Positions 1-6,690 of a DNA stretch of 8,202 nt are shown one piece after another. Position 1 is the stretch's first letter; every line of letters starts with the position of its first letter. The translations under genes and the position numbers were made by a program. Origin of the DNA: Planctomycetia bacterium. GTDB lineage: Bacteria > Planctomycetota > Planctomycetia > Pirellulales > UBA1268. The stretch spans positions 1 to 8,202 of the forward strand of contig RFPF01000127.1 in the NCBI GenBank assembly GCA_009926295.1. The letters run 5' to 3'. A model generated the notes under the pieces. It was not told the origin of the DNA. It made no database searches and saw nothing but the letters and a program-made list of their open reading frames with translations.

Positions 1-2
1 CC

Positions 3-935
3 GACGGCGACGACACCGTCGGGATCAGCGGCAACGTCGGCGGCTCGGTCAACGTGAACCTCGGCTCGGCGGATACCTGCAACGGACTGGTGATCGGGGC
101 CGAATTCTCCGCCAGTCGCATCGGCAGAGCCGTGACGATCGTGGGCGGACGCACCAACGACATCGTCGCGCTCGGTAATGTGACGGTCGCCGGCTCGGTA
201 TCGGTGAACTTGGGCGACGGCCTGAATTGGATGATCGTCGTTGGTGAGACGGCGGCCCCGACGAGCGTCGGCTCTTTGGCATACAGGGGTGGCGCGAACA
301 CCGACGTCGTCGGGATCCTGGGCAACGTCACCGTGCGAAACGACGTGGGCATCTTCACGGGATCGCAGGGGGAGGACTCGGTCGACTTTTACCCGTCAGA
401 CACCGGCGCCGCCGTGAATGTGCTCGGCAACGTCGTCGTCAATACCGGCACTGGCAGCGACGGCGACACCGTGACTCTGGTCGGCGAAATCCGGGGCGCG
501 GTGTCCGTGACGACTGGCAGCGGGCGAGACACGGTGTGCGTCTCTTCTTCCGTGGGGTGGATCTCGTCCGACGGGAGCGATCCAGTCCCGACTGTTGAAG
601 TCGCCGGGCGGTCAGCAATCGGGCTCGACCTGACAATCAACACCGGTGCAGGAAACGACCTGATTTCCATCGGCACGTCCACCGTCGGTCGCAACGCCAC
701 GATCGACGCGGGATCGGGAGACGATGATGTCAGGATCGACACCATGCAGGTGCGACGCAGCCTGTTCGTCCGCCTCGGTGCGGGTGACGACGCGCTCCAA
801 ATCGCGAATCTGGGGGCATTCAACGCCTTCCTGGATGGAGGCAGTGGCACCAACGTGCTGTCGATGGACGCCACGACGCCGGCTGCGACCCGCAGACTTC
901 GAATAGTTCGATTTCAGGCTGTATCCAACGTTTGA
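3..935 (+). CDS. C-terminal part of a beta-strand-repeat surface protein (5' end outside the window)
   Basis: The frame is open from the left edge to a TGA at 933-935, giving about 310 residues with no start in view. A GTG at 54 is possible, but the 17 codons before it (D-G-D-D-T-V-G-I-S-G-N-V...) have the same repeat character, so the gene very likely begins further left. The protein is built of imperfect short repeats alternating hydrophobic beta strands with Gly/Asn/Asp turns: 'GNVTVAGSVSVNLGDG', 'LGNVVVNTGTGSDGDTV', 'INTGAGNDLISIG', 'IDAGSGDDDVRI', 'RLGAGDDALQI', 'LDGGSGTNVLSMD'. The G-x-G-x-D-x-hydrophobic pattern recalls RTX-like and beta-helix adhesins and large planctomycete surface proteins. 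The Asp-rich turns might bind calcium, but they do not match a strict RTX nonapeptide (inference). No catalytic motif or C-terminal anchor is visible; the last 20 residues are Arg-rich. It faces the GlsB-like gene convergently. Exact function is unknown. Confidence 0.8.
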   Translation, partial: DGDDTVGISGNVGGSVNVNLGSADTCNGLVIGAEFSASRIGRAVTIVGGRTNDIVALGNVTVAGSVSVNLGDGLNWMIVVGETAAPTSVGSLAYRGGANTDVVGILGNVTVRNDVGIFTGSQGEDSVDFYPSDTGAAVNVLGNVVVNTGTGSDGDTVTLVGEIRGAVSVTTGSGRDTVCVSSSVGWISSDGSDPVPTVEVAGRSAIGLDLTINTGAGNDLISIGTSTVGRNATIDAGSGDDDVRIDTMQVRRSLFVRLGAGDDALQIANLGAFNAFLDGGSGTNVLSMDATTPAATRRLRIVRFQAVSNV

Positions 936-950
936 CCGTGATGCCGGTGA

Positions 951-1127
951 TCGAGCGTTTATCTGCCGACAGGCTTCGACCGCAGTGACCACCATGGTTA
1001 TGACGTTCTGCACGGCCTGAACGAGCGATACATCCAGGAGCGACGCCGGCTGCATCGCGACAAGCAGCATCCGAGGGGCCGAGGTCGGTCGTTCAGAGCG
1101 TCAGGCCGGTTCGCCAGACGCGCTTGA
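951..1127 (+). pseudogene. Possible relic of a coding sequence in the gap after the repeat protein
   Basis: In the same frame as the preceding gene, after stops at 933, 939 and 948, the sequence is open for 58 codons to a TGA at 1125-1127. The segment begins S-S-V-Y-L-P-T-G-F-D-R-S and continues into H-G-L-N-E-R-Y-I-Q-E-R-R-R-L-H-R-D-K-Q. This has a more natural composition than the Arg/Pro/Ala-rich shadow frames elsewhere in the window. There is no in-frame ATG or GTG with a ribosome binding site near its beginning, and the tail overlaps the 3' end of the convergent GlsB-like gene. I do not recognise the family. It may be the decayed end of an older gene, a sequence formerly in frame with the upstream protein, or chance. 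Confidence 0.2.
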
Positions 1128-1359
1128 CGAGCCGGAGAATCATCACCAGCAGGACCGCGCCGAACGTGGCCACGAGCACGGCCCCCAGCAGGCCCTCTCC
1201 GAAGGGAATGCCGAGCGCCTGCACCAGCCCGCCGCCGAGGAGCGCACCCAGCACGCCCACGACGATGTCCCCGAGCATCCCGTAGCCGCTTCCCTTCATG
1301 ATCAGGCCCGCGAGGAGCCCGGCCACGAAGCCCACGACGATGAACCAGACGAATCCCAT
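1093..1359 (-). CDS. GlsB/YeaQ/YmgE-type small membrane protein (transglycosylase-associated family)
   Basis: The gene encodes 88 residues starting MGFVWFIVVGFVAGLLAGL. Three hydrophobic segments are evident, roughly residues 2-20, 28-50 and 55-76, separated by short Gly-rich turns (KGSGYGMLGD between TM1 and TM2, IPFGEG before TM3), with a basic tail (RLVKRVWR). This order, the Gly-rich packing and the length are typical of the GlsB/YeaQ/YmgE family, named for stress-associated inner-membrane proteins; the biochemical role of the family is not established. An upstream in-frame codon would add 33 basic residues, but the start at 1359 is preferred because GGAGG sits 5 nt before it and the family normally begins at this hydrophobic segment. 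It lies 231 nt downstream of the MpsC-like gene in the same direction, so an independent promoter is plausible. Confidence 0.9.
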   Translation of the reverse strand: MGFVWFIVVGFVAGLLAGLIMKGSGYGMLGDIVVGVLGALLGGGLVQALGIPFGEGLLGAVLVATFGAVLLVMILRLVKRVWRTGLTL

Positions 1360-1590
1360 GACTGCCTCCGCTACCTGAGAGTGGCGTTCGTTCGGCCTGA
1401 GACGGCAACCGCTGCCTCTCCGGCAAAACCCTCGGTGGATTCTCGACCCGGGAAACACTCGTGGGGCTGCCGACGATCGGGAAGGCCGTGCGAGCCGACA
1501 AACACCGGCCCGGTCACACCACCGTGGGATCGGACACTTGTCATCGACGGCGGCTCGTGGCCGGACGCGCGGCGGACGGCTTGCCGGCGA
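1360..1590. other. Intergenic gap between the MpsC-like and GlsB-like genes
   Basis: These 231 bases hold the GlsB-like ribosome binding site at one end and otherwise nothing I can identify. A short palindrome (ACCGG-C-CCGGT) lies near 1505-1515. I see no convincing sigma-70 promoter and no hairpin followed by a T run. The reading frames crossing it are Arg/Pro-rich shadows. Confidence 0.5.
1365..1369 (-). promoter_or_regulatory. Ribosome binding site of the GlsB-like gene
   Basis: On the minus strand GGAGG stands 5 nt before the ATG at 1359-1357. It supports the short start over the upstream in-frame one. Confidence 0.75.
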
Positions 1591-2028
1591 TCAACCGGCG
1601 CTGGGGCCGTCGTCCGGGGGAACCCCCGCCGACACGTGCGTCGCCATGCCATGCGGCTCGAGCTGGAAAATCTGCACCACCGTGCCGCTCGTGAACGCGT
1701 GAACGATCGCCCCGGTGGCCGGCTCGACGACGACCGCCGCCTCCCGCACCTTCCGCCCGGTGAGACGCTGGATTTCCTTGCGCAGCTCGTCGCAGGACAC
1801 GGCGAACAGGGCGCGATGGTACTGCTCCACTTTCGACGCGCCCGACTCGGTGCGGGCCAGGATCTTCTCGGCGGGCGTCAACGCCTCGTGCAACGTCAGC
1901 ACGACCGTTTCGTCGCTGGCGACCACCGTCACGGCCTTCGGGGTGTGGCCGGTGCGTTCCGACTGCATCGCCATCGCGATCTGGGCGAGTTCCTCCGACA
2001 ACGCTGCCGTCTTCGTGCGCTCACTCAT
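1591..2028 (-). CDS. MpsC-family / DUF2294 domain protein
   Basis: The gene encodes 145 residues starting MSERTKTAALSEELAQIAMA. It matches the DUF2294 pattern as I know it: an N-terminal helix, then a Gly/Pro turn and a hydrophobic strand (TGHTPKAVTVVASDETVVL, residues 26-44), the characteristic LTPAEKILA (50-58), a long amphipathic helix with a run of charged residues up to QRLTGRKV (87-94), and a final pair of strands (AAVVVEPATGAIVHAFTSG, 97-115). The last 30 residues (FQLEPHG onward) look disordered. The family is annotated after MpsC, a component of a membrane-potential-generating system reported in Staphylococcus; whether distant members share that role is unknown. No membrane segment is visible, so it is probably cytoplasmic. 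An ATG three codons earlier (2037) exists, but the GGAG is adjacent to it and correctly spaced for 2028. Confidence 0.8.
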   Translation of the reverse strand: MSERTKTAALSEELAQIAMAMQSERTGHTPKAVTVVASDETVVLTLHEALTPAEKILARTESGASKVEQYHRALFAVSCDELRKEIQRLTGRKVREAAVVVEPATGAIVHAFTSGTVVQIFQLEPHGMATHVSAGVPPDDGPSAG

Positions 2029-2037
2029 GGTTTGCAT

Positions 2038-2041
2038 CTCC
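2038..2041 (-). promoter_or_regulatory. Ribosome binding site that decides the MpsC-like start
   Basis: GGAG on the minus strand is 9 nt before the ATG at 2028 and directly abuts the alternative ATG at 2037. The spacing therefore favours the later start. Confidence 0.55.
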
Positions 2042-2084
2042 GGGGAGGCACGCCGTCCGACAGTCGGGAAACGTGATCGATGGC

Positions 2085-2090
2085 ATCATA
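2085..2090 (-). promoter_or_regulatory. Possible -10 element upstream of the MpsC-like gene
   Basis: The minus strand reads TATGAT here, one mismatch from the sigma-70 -10 consensus. It sits about 57 nt before the chosen start codon and inside the short gap after the AraC gene. No good TTGACA-like -35 is found about 17 nt upstream, so the call is weak. If real, the MpsC-like gene would have its own promoter. Confidence 0.25.
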
Positions 2091-2151
2091 CCGCAATCGG
2101 GCCCTCGTGGCATGCGCCGCCGCACTCCTGAACCGCGACCCCGGCGTGCGA

Positions 2152-3012
2152 TCATCTCTCCATCCGCACGTGCTGCCGCCTGAAATACTGCGGCGTCATC
2201 CCCGTGTGGCTGCTGAAGAGCCGGGTGAAATGGCTCTGCGAGGAAAACCCGAGGTCGATGGCGATTCGGACGAGCGGAGCCTCGCCATCCCTCAGCATGG
2301 CGAATGCCATGCCGATGCGGCGCTTGTTCATGAAGCGGCCGAGGCTCAGGCCCGCGGACCGCTTGAACTTCCGCGCAAAGTGTCCCGGCGACATGCCGAC
2401 CGTGTCGGCGATGGTGCCGAGCGACGGGTGGGCCGACAGGGTCGCGTCGATGTGGGCGACGATCTGCCGCATGACCGCGGGCAGGAAGATGCTCGTGTCG
2501 CTCAGCCAGTCGGGCCGGCTTGCACCGATGATGCCGCAGAGCTGCAGCATGATCTGCCGGGCCGCGATCTCGTCTCCGATGTCCTCCGAAACCTGGCCGC
2601 ATTCGGCTTTCATCGACAGTCGGAGCAGGCTCGCCTCCGTCAAGGCGTCCCGAAAAGCGGGCGTGGCCGGAAGGTCCGGGGAGATGGACATGCCTTCCGA
2701 CGCGCAGCAGCGACGAATGTGATGGTCGGGAATGAGCAGGTCGTACGCGCGAAATCCGTCCGGAGACGTGATCGACAGGGTGTGCACCTCGCGATCACAG
2801 GGGAAATACCCGATGCAGCCCACTGCGGTGTGGAACGCGGCTTCCGCCTGCCGCGTCATCCAGCGGATGTCCGCGGCACCAGCGACGGTGAGCATGAGAT
2901 GGTGCGTGACGTGCCGGCACTCGTGGACATCGAAGATGCGGGGCGGCTCGAGGGCGACACGGTGCGCGAGCCATGTGTAGTGCGGATACGACGGGCAGGA
3001 GATCGCTTCCAT
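2152..3012 (-). CDS. AraC-family transcriptional regulator
   Basis: The gene encodes 286 residues. The C-terminal 95 or so residues form the AraC DNA-binding domain with two helix-turn-helix units. The first is LGTIADTVGMSPGHFARKFKRSAG (residues 198-221). The second is VRIAIDLGFSSQSHFTRLFSSHTGMTPQYFRR (248-279), with the typical GFSSQSHFTRLF and GMTPQYFR signatures. The N-terminal 180 residues are a putative effector-binding region rich in beta strands and His/Cys (for example the CRHVTHH run at 32-38); its ligand cannot be told from sequence. The ATG at 3012 is chosen because upstream residues are Gly/His/Arg-rich and the earlier candidate is a TTG at 3099; no strong Shine-Dalgarno supports either. 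It is divergent from the 59-residue gene and followed 123 nt later by the MpsC-like gene, either of which it could control (inference). Confidence 0.9.
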   Translation of the reverse strand: MEAISCPSYPHYTWLAHRVALEPPRIFDVHECRHVTHHLMLTVAGAADIRWMTRQAEAAFHTAVGCIGYFPCDREVHTLSITSPDGFRAYDLLIPDHHIRRCCASEGMSISPDLPATPAFRDALTEASLLRLSMKAECGQVSEDIGDEIAARQIMLQLCGIIGASRPDWLSDTSIFLPAVMRQIVAHIDATLSAHPSLGTIADTVGMSPGHFARKFKRSAGLSLGRFMNKRRIGMAFAMLRDGEAPLVRIAIDLGFSSQSHFTRLFSSHTGMTPQYFRRQHVRMER

Positions 3013-3254
3013 ACGCACCGCTGACTCGAGGCCACGGCACGCGTCGTGCGGCACCCCATGATGCTTGCCACCACCGCATGCGACGCCGTCGGGCCGCAAG
3101 CATCGTAGTCATGGTTTCCGCGAAGACACGAGTCGGCGATCCGTGCCGACGATCGCGGCGCACGCATGGTGAAAGACGAAGACGAGCGACGGCGTTATTC
3201 TGCCTCCACAGTCGCACAGGATGTGTCGGCTTTTTCATCAACACGGAGGTTCCG
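3013..3254. other. Divergent intergenic region between the AraC gene and the small gene
   Basis: These 242 bases separate two divergent genes and so should carry both promoters and any AraC operator. I see the small gene's ribosome binding site at 3245-3249 but no consensus -35/-10 pair and no obvious pair of direct repeats of the type AraC proteins bind. Confidence 0.45.
3245..3249 (+). promoter_or_regulatory. Ribosome binding site of the 59-residue gene
   Basis: GGAGG lies 5 nt before the ATG at 3255. It is one of the clearest translation signals in the window and the main reason to believe the small gene. Confidence 0.75.
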
Positions 3255-3434
3255 ATGGCACGCAAGATCCGACAGACACGTTCTGGGCTGGCGATTCTCA
3301 CGTTGGCCGAGATCAAAGCCGCCACCGACGCATTCGATCGCGGCGAGGCCAACGTCTTCGACGCCCTGGATGCGATCATCGCCGCGGTCGAGGCGTATCG
3401 AGCGGCGGCCCACGCCCGTCCGGACGCGGCATAG
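3255..3434 (+). CDS. Small hypothetical protein, 59 residues
   Basis: The gene runs from an ATG with a near-ideal ribosome binding site to a TAG at 3432-3434. The product starts with a basic segment (MARKIRQTRSGLAIL) followed by a predicted helical stretch with regular hydrophobic spacing (LAEIKAATDAFDRGEANVFDALDAIIAAVEAYRAAAHA, residues 17-53) and no Cys. There is no signal peptide or membrane segment, so it is probably cytoplasmic. I recognise no family. An N-terminal extension in the same frame exists but is Arg-rich and lacks a ribosome binding site. It is divergent from the AraC gene and lies 193 nt before the channel gene in the same direction. The amphipathic helices could mediate oligomerisation or partner binding, but no function can be assigned. 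Confidence 0.65.
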   Translation: MARKIRQTRSGLAILTLAEIKAATDAFDRGEANVFDALDAIIAAVEAYRAAAHARPDAA

Positions 3435-3452
3435 ACGAAATCGCGGCTCTGG

Positions 3453-3493
3453 CGTGCGTGCACATCAAGAAGCTGGTGGGCGGAGCACGCACG
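3453..3493 (+). terminator. Hairpin after the 59-residue gene, possible terminator
   Basis: A perfect 9-bp inverted repeat (CGTGCGTGC at 3453-3461 and GCACGCACG at 3485-3493) flanks a 23-nt loop, beginning 18 nt after the small gene's stop. There is no T run after it, so intrinsic termination is not assured; it could instead be a 3' RNA-stabilising structure. The rest of the 193-nt gap up to the channel gene shows nothing else I can identify. Confidence 0.3.
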
Positions 3494-3627
3494 GTCGGCA
3501 GGATGGCGGCGCGTCCACGCCAACTGTCGCACTCCCCGTCGCGGACCTGGCCTCGCGATCCGCCGTCCGCCGGAAGCCACAGGAATAGTTCGCGGGGCGA
3601 GCGGCCTGACCCCCGGCGAGGTGGGCG

Positions 3628-4464
3628 ATGTGGCAGTGGCACATGCGGACGATGACGTGGGTGGCGGCCTACCTGGTCGCCGTCGCGTCGTTCGCCGTCG
3701 TCTACCTCCTCCTGCCGGCGGGCCAGTTCAGCCAGCCGCTCACGCTCCTGGATGCCGTCTACTTCAGCGTCATCACGATCACCACGACGGGGTTCGGCGA
3801 CATCACCGCGCATGGCGGCCTCGCGAAACTGTTCGTGAGCCTCGAGGCCACGGCCGGCCTCGCCATCGCCGGGCTCTTCCTGGCCTCCCTGTGGCGCGAC
3901 TTCACGCTGCGCGTGGAGTCGGCGCAGGAATCTCGGCTGCGGCACGGTGCGCGGGCGGTCGACCTCGCCACGCTGCACATCTCCTGGCAGTACGTCGGAT
4001 CCGCGATCGAACACTACCGGGAACTGTCCGCCGCCATCACGTCCGCCCCACTCCGCCGCAACGGCGCCTCACCCCGGCCGAGTGTGGCCGCCGGCGCGGC
4101 GCGGCCGCTGCTGGACCGCTATTTCGACGCGGAGGATCGGCTGGAGTCTGACCTGAAGTATCTGCTCGCGAACGCCGTGGTCGTCGAGTTCCCCGAAGTG
4201 CGCACGCTGCTGTTCACGCTGCTGTCGCTCTTGCGGGCCAGCGACGCCCGCGAGTCCCTGGCCGGGATGCCGGATGACCAGCTGCAGGCCGAGATGCACG
4301 AGGTGCTCGCATCGCCCGCGGCGGGAACGGCGCCGGCCCCCGACCGCCATGGCACGATCGCCGCCGTGGCGGTGCTCGCCAGGCACGTGCGTCACACGAC
4401 CGAGGCCCTCGACGCGCTCACGTCGGCGATGGTACGGCTGCTGGCCGCCGTCCCCGCCGCGTGA
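3628..4464 (+). CDS. Two-TM potassium-channel-like protein with an unrecognised C-terminal domain
   Basis: The product has 278 residues. TM1 spans about residues 11-30, a pore helix about 40-51 (LLDAVYFSVITI) and TM2 about 67-90. Between them lies the selectivity filter T-T-T-G-F-G-D-I (residues 52-59). TTGFGD is a variant of the K+ filter TVGYGD found in the bacterial Ion_trans_2 family, so K+ selectivity is likely but unproven. There is no voltage-sensor-like S1-S4 region. The remaining 190 or so residues are cytoplasmic and largely helical, with no Rossmann glycine motif, so this is not a standard RCK/TrkA-N domain; they contain a segment rich in acidic and aromatic residues (DRYFDAEDRLESDLKYLLANAVVVEFPEV) and an Ala/Pro linker. 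The ATG is supported by GAGG at 3618-3621 with a 6-nt gap. The closest neighbours in the same direction are the 59-residue gene upstream and the surface protein downstream, too far apart to argue for an operon. Confidence 0.85.
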   Translation: MWQWHMRTMTWVAAYLVAVASFAVVYLLLPAGQFSQPLTLLDAVYFSVITITTTGFGDITAHGGLAKLFVSLEATAGLAIAGLFLASLWRDFTLRVESAQESRLRHGARAVDLATLHISWQYVGSAIEHYRELSAAITSAPLRRNGASPRPSVAAGAARPLLDRYFDAEDRLESDLKYLLANAVVVEFPEVRTLLFTLLSLLRASDARESLAGMPDDQLQAEMHEVLASPAAGTAPAPDRHGTIAAVAVLARHVRHTTEALDALTSAMVRLLAAVPAA

Positions 4465-4509
4465 CACGTCGAGTCTCCCGGTGCAGGAAGCAGAGACAGG
4501 CGGAGTGTC

Positions 4510-4528
4510 CCGGCGAAGCGGTCGCCGG
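4510..4528 (+). terminator. Small GC hairpin after the channel gene
   Basis: CCGGCG (4510-4515) and CGCCGG (4523-4528) form a 6-bp stem with a 7-nt loop, 45 nt after the channel stop codon. No T tract follows. In DNA this GC-rich such a stem can arise by chance. Confidence 0.2.
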
Positions 4529-4880
4529 CACCACCGCCTCCATAGACCTGAGTTTGCCGCGTCCGTGACGCAGCGAATGTTCGATCCGCGTCGCGCGATT
4601 GCCCAGGCCGGTTGCGGCTCCTAGGAATTCATCGTCAGCCACGAGGCGGCAGGCAGCGATGCGTTGCCGACTCGCACGGCGACGTGCTTCGGAAAACGGG
4701 TCGATCGGCACGCGTCTCATCTGCGTGCCGGGCGCGACGTGGGCCGATGCGGAGGCGTGCCCCGAGTGGCACGCGGCAAGATAGCCCGCATGGCCGCGCC
4801 ACGTGATCGAACGACCTGAAACGTCTTTGCGCCCACGAGTCGTGGTGGATGACGCCACGTGGGCCGGAGCGGACGCCGCC

Positions 4881-4884
4881 GGAG
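4881..4884 (+). promoter_or_regulatory. Ribosome binding site favouring the start at 4894
   Basis: GGAG lies 9 nt before the ATG at 4894. The in-frame ATG at 4849 has no equally placed purine-rich site, only GGTGG directly abutting it. Confidence 0.5.
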
Positions 4885-4893
4885 CAAACTCCC

Positions 4894-6690
4894 ATGCGAT
4901 CACTGCCTGGTTCGCTGCTGCAGAGTCGCCGCACATGCACATCCCGTCGGCGGAAACCCGGTGCGGGAGGCGCCCGTCGCTGGGCCCTGCGGGCGGAACG
5001 GCTCGAGAGCCGCGACATGCTCTCGGTCTCGTCGATCACGCACACCAGCAGCGACCACTTCTTCATCGACACGACGCAGGGGGACGTGGCCACCTGCAAC
5101 TACGCCTCGTTCCGGGTCACGAACGACGCCACCCCCGACGCCGACCTGTGGGTGAAGATCGACACCTTCACGGGCGGGGTCGTCGGGACCGCCCCCGGGG
5201 AGGACGGCATCTACCACCTCGGACCGCTCGCGGCCGGTGCGTCGGGCACGGCGTTCTTCTACCTGCAAGCCCTCACGTCGACGAACGCGGCCCAGGGCTA
5301 CCGGATCAGCGTCTACAACAGCGACCCGAGCATCGGTTCGCCGCCGATCGCCCTCCAGCAAAACTTCAGTTTCGTCGACGTGCTCAACACGCTGACGGCC
5401 AGCGACAGCAAGGTGTTCACCACCTCCTACGCGCCGGCCACGGCGGTGCTCGGCGGCACGGTGACGGTCACGGTCACCGGCCAACTCGGGCAGGTGAACG
5501 CGGCCTACGAGGCGGCGTTCACGCCGGCCTGCTATGCGTCGTGGCTGTGCGACGTCTACGAACTGAAATCGACCACCATCTCGATCACCTCGGGCGCCAA
5601 TGCGCAGACGCGGACGGATGCCCTGCTCTTCAACGGGTTGGTGCAGGACTCGGGCGGAAACCCCTACACCGCCGTCTACACGTTCCGCGTCGTGGGCATG
5701 ACAAGTTCGTCCGTGCCGACGAGCCCCACGCAGTTCGTGGGCAAGAACACGAACTTCAAGCACCACAACTTCGGTGAAACCCCGATCGTGCCGCTCCCGC
5801 CGACCGTCAACGCCACCACGCTGGCGAAGGTCGCCAATCCGACGCTCCTGCCGGCGACGGGCGGCACCGTCGACTTCACGCTCCGCCTGACCAACGTGAG
5901 CACCCAGACCGTGACGGTCGACAAGCTCGTCGACACGCTGCCGATCGTGCCGGCGGCCGAGACCTACAAGCCCGGCACGTCAAAGTTCAACGGCGTCGCG
6001 ATCGGCGATCCGCTGATCGTGGCCAACGTGCTCACCTGGTCCGGCCTGTTCACGGTCCCCGCGAACGACCTGACGTTCCAAGGGCTGCTGCCGCCGGTCG
6101 TCGGCAGCTACACCGACAGCGCCATCGGCCTGATCAACAACACGCAGATCGACACGTCGCTCGACACCACGATCAACTCCCCGGCCACGGCCACGGTCGA
6201 GGTGAGCGGCTTGGCCGACCTGGCGATCGTCAAGACGGACGGCACGACGACGTACACCCCCGGGGCCCCGCAGACCTACACGATCACCGTGACCAACGTG
6301 GGCCCGAACGCCGTCATCGGCGCCCGCGTGCAGGACACGATCCCGGCGCTCGTGTCGAGCGCCTCGTGGACGGCCGTGTTCACCAACGGCAGCGGGACGG
6401 CCACCGGAACGGGCACCATCGACCAGCTGATCAATCTCGGCGTGGGGGGCACCGCGGTCTACACGGTGATCATGAACATCCCGTCCACCGCGACGGCGGT
6501 GCTGACCAACACGGCGACGGTGGCACCACCCGCGAACCGCACCGACCCGAACCTGACGAACAACACCTCGACCGACGTCGACATCGCCGCGCCGCGGGCG
6601 GACCTGGCGATCACGAAGAACGACAGCTCGCCCACCTACGTGCCGGGCGGCACCACCACCTACAGACCAACAACGGCCCGAGCTTCGTGA
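4894..6690 (+). CDS. Planctomycete surface protein with DUF11 repeats, 5' portion, ending at a frameshift stop
   Basis: As read, the gene gives 598 residues and stops at 6688-6690 because of a 10-nt loss at 6664/6665. The basic leader (SRRTCTSRRRKPG) and L-R-A-E-R-L-E-S-R-D-M-L-S-V form the motif planctomycetes place near the start of large exported proteins; no classical hydrophobic signal core is visible. Residues of about 45-290 form a Thr/Ser/Val-rich beta domain with two nearby Cys (ACYASWLCD, around residue 212). A diverged DUF11-like unit follows from about 5815 (residues 308-440), beginning NATTLAKVANPTLLPATGGTVDF. Repeat 1 proper starts at 6214 (ADLAIVKTDGTTTYTPG) and repeat 2 at 6598. 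DUF11 domains are extracellular Ig-like beta sandwiches, so a role in the cell surface or matrix is likely (inference). The last nine residues (RPTTARAS region) are out of frame. Start 4894 is preferred to 4849 on ribosome-binding-site grounds. Confidence 0.85.
   Translation: MRSLPGSLLQSRRTCTSRRRKPGAGGARRWALRAERLESRDMLSVSSITHTSSDHFFIDTTQGDVATCNYASFRVTNDATPDADLWVKIDTFTGGVVGTAPGEDGIYHLGPLAAGASGTAFFYLQALTSTNAAQGYRISVYNSDPSIGSPPIALQQNFSFVDVLNTLTASDSKVFTTSYAPATAVLGGTVTVTVTGQLGQVNAAYEAAFTPACYASWLCDVYELKSTTISITSGANAQTRTDALLFNGLVQDSGGNPYTAVYTFRVVGMTSSSVPTSPTQFVGKNTNFKHHNFGETPIVPLPPTVNATTLAKVANPTLLPATGGTVDFTLRLTNVSTQTVTVDKLVDTLPIVPAAETYKPGTSKFNGVAIGDPLIVANVLTWSGLFTVPANDLTFQGLLPPVVGSYTDSAIGLINNTQIDTSLDTTINSPATATVEVSGLADLAIVKTDGTTTYTPGAPQTYTITVTNVGPNAVIGARVQDTIPALVSSASWTAVFTNGSGTATGTGTIDQLINLGVGGTAVYTVIMNIPSTATAVLTNTATVAPPANRTDPNLTNNTSTDVDIAAPRADLAITKNDSSPTYVPGGTTTYRPTTARAS
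6566..6664 (+). repeat. 99-nt perfect direct repeat, copy 1
   Basis: This segment spans the end of R1 and the start of R2 and is identical to 8104-8202. The base before it differs (A at 6565, T at 8103). It ends exactly where the 10-nt loss begins. Confidence 0.9.

Larger units (their letters stand above)
4465..4893. other. Long gap between the channel gene and the surface protein gene
   Basis: About 430 bases hold no gene I can support. Open frames on both strands are short or Arg/Ala/Pro-rich and lack ribosome binding sites. A 6-bp GC hairpin lies at 4510-4528. The gap presumably contains the surface-protein promoter and leader, but I see no consensus promoter. Confidence 0.5.

Noticed and set aside
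2057..2067. 11-bp palindrome CCGAC-A-GTCGG before the MpsC-like gene, considered as an operator
   Set aside because: It is too short, and such GC palindromes occur often by chance in DNA of this composition. No second copy was seen nearby.
1381..2076. 231-residue open frame on the plus strand
   Set aside because: It is antisense to the MpsC-like gene, with Arg/Gly/His-rich sequence and no domain.
2080..3024. 314-residue open frame on the plus strand
   Set aside because: It lies opposite the AraC gene, whose domain motifs are unmistakable, and its Arg/Asp/Ala-rich product has no recognisable fold.
4418..4942. 174-residue open frame on the minus strand across the long gap
   Set aside because: It overlaps the ends of two supported genes, has shadow-like composition and no ribosome binding site that I can see. 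A small real gene here cannot be fully excluded.
4900..5766. 288-residue open frame on the minus strand
   Set aside because: It is antisense to the surface protein's N-terminal domain, Arg/Gly-rich and without a recognisable motif.
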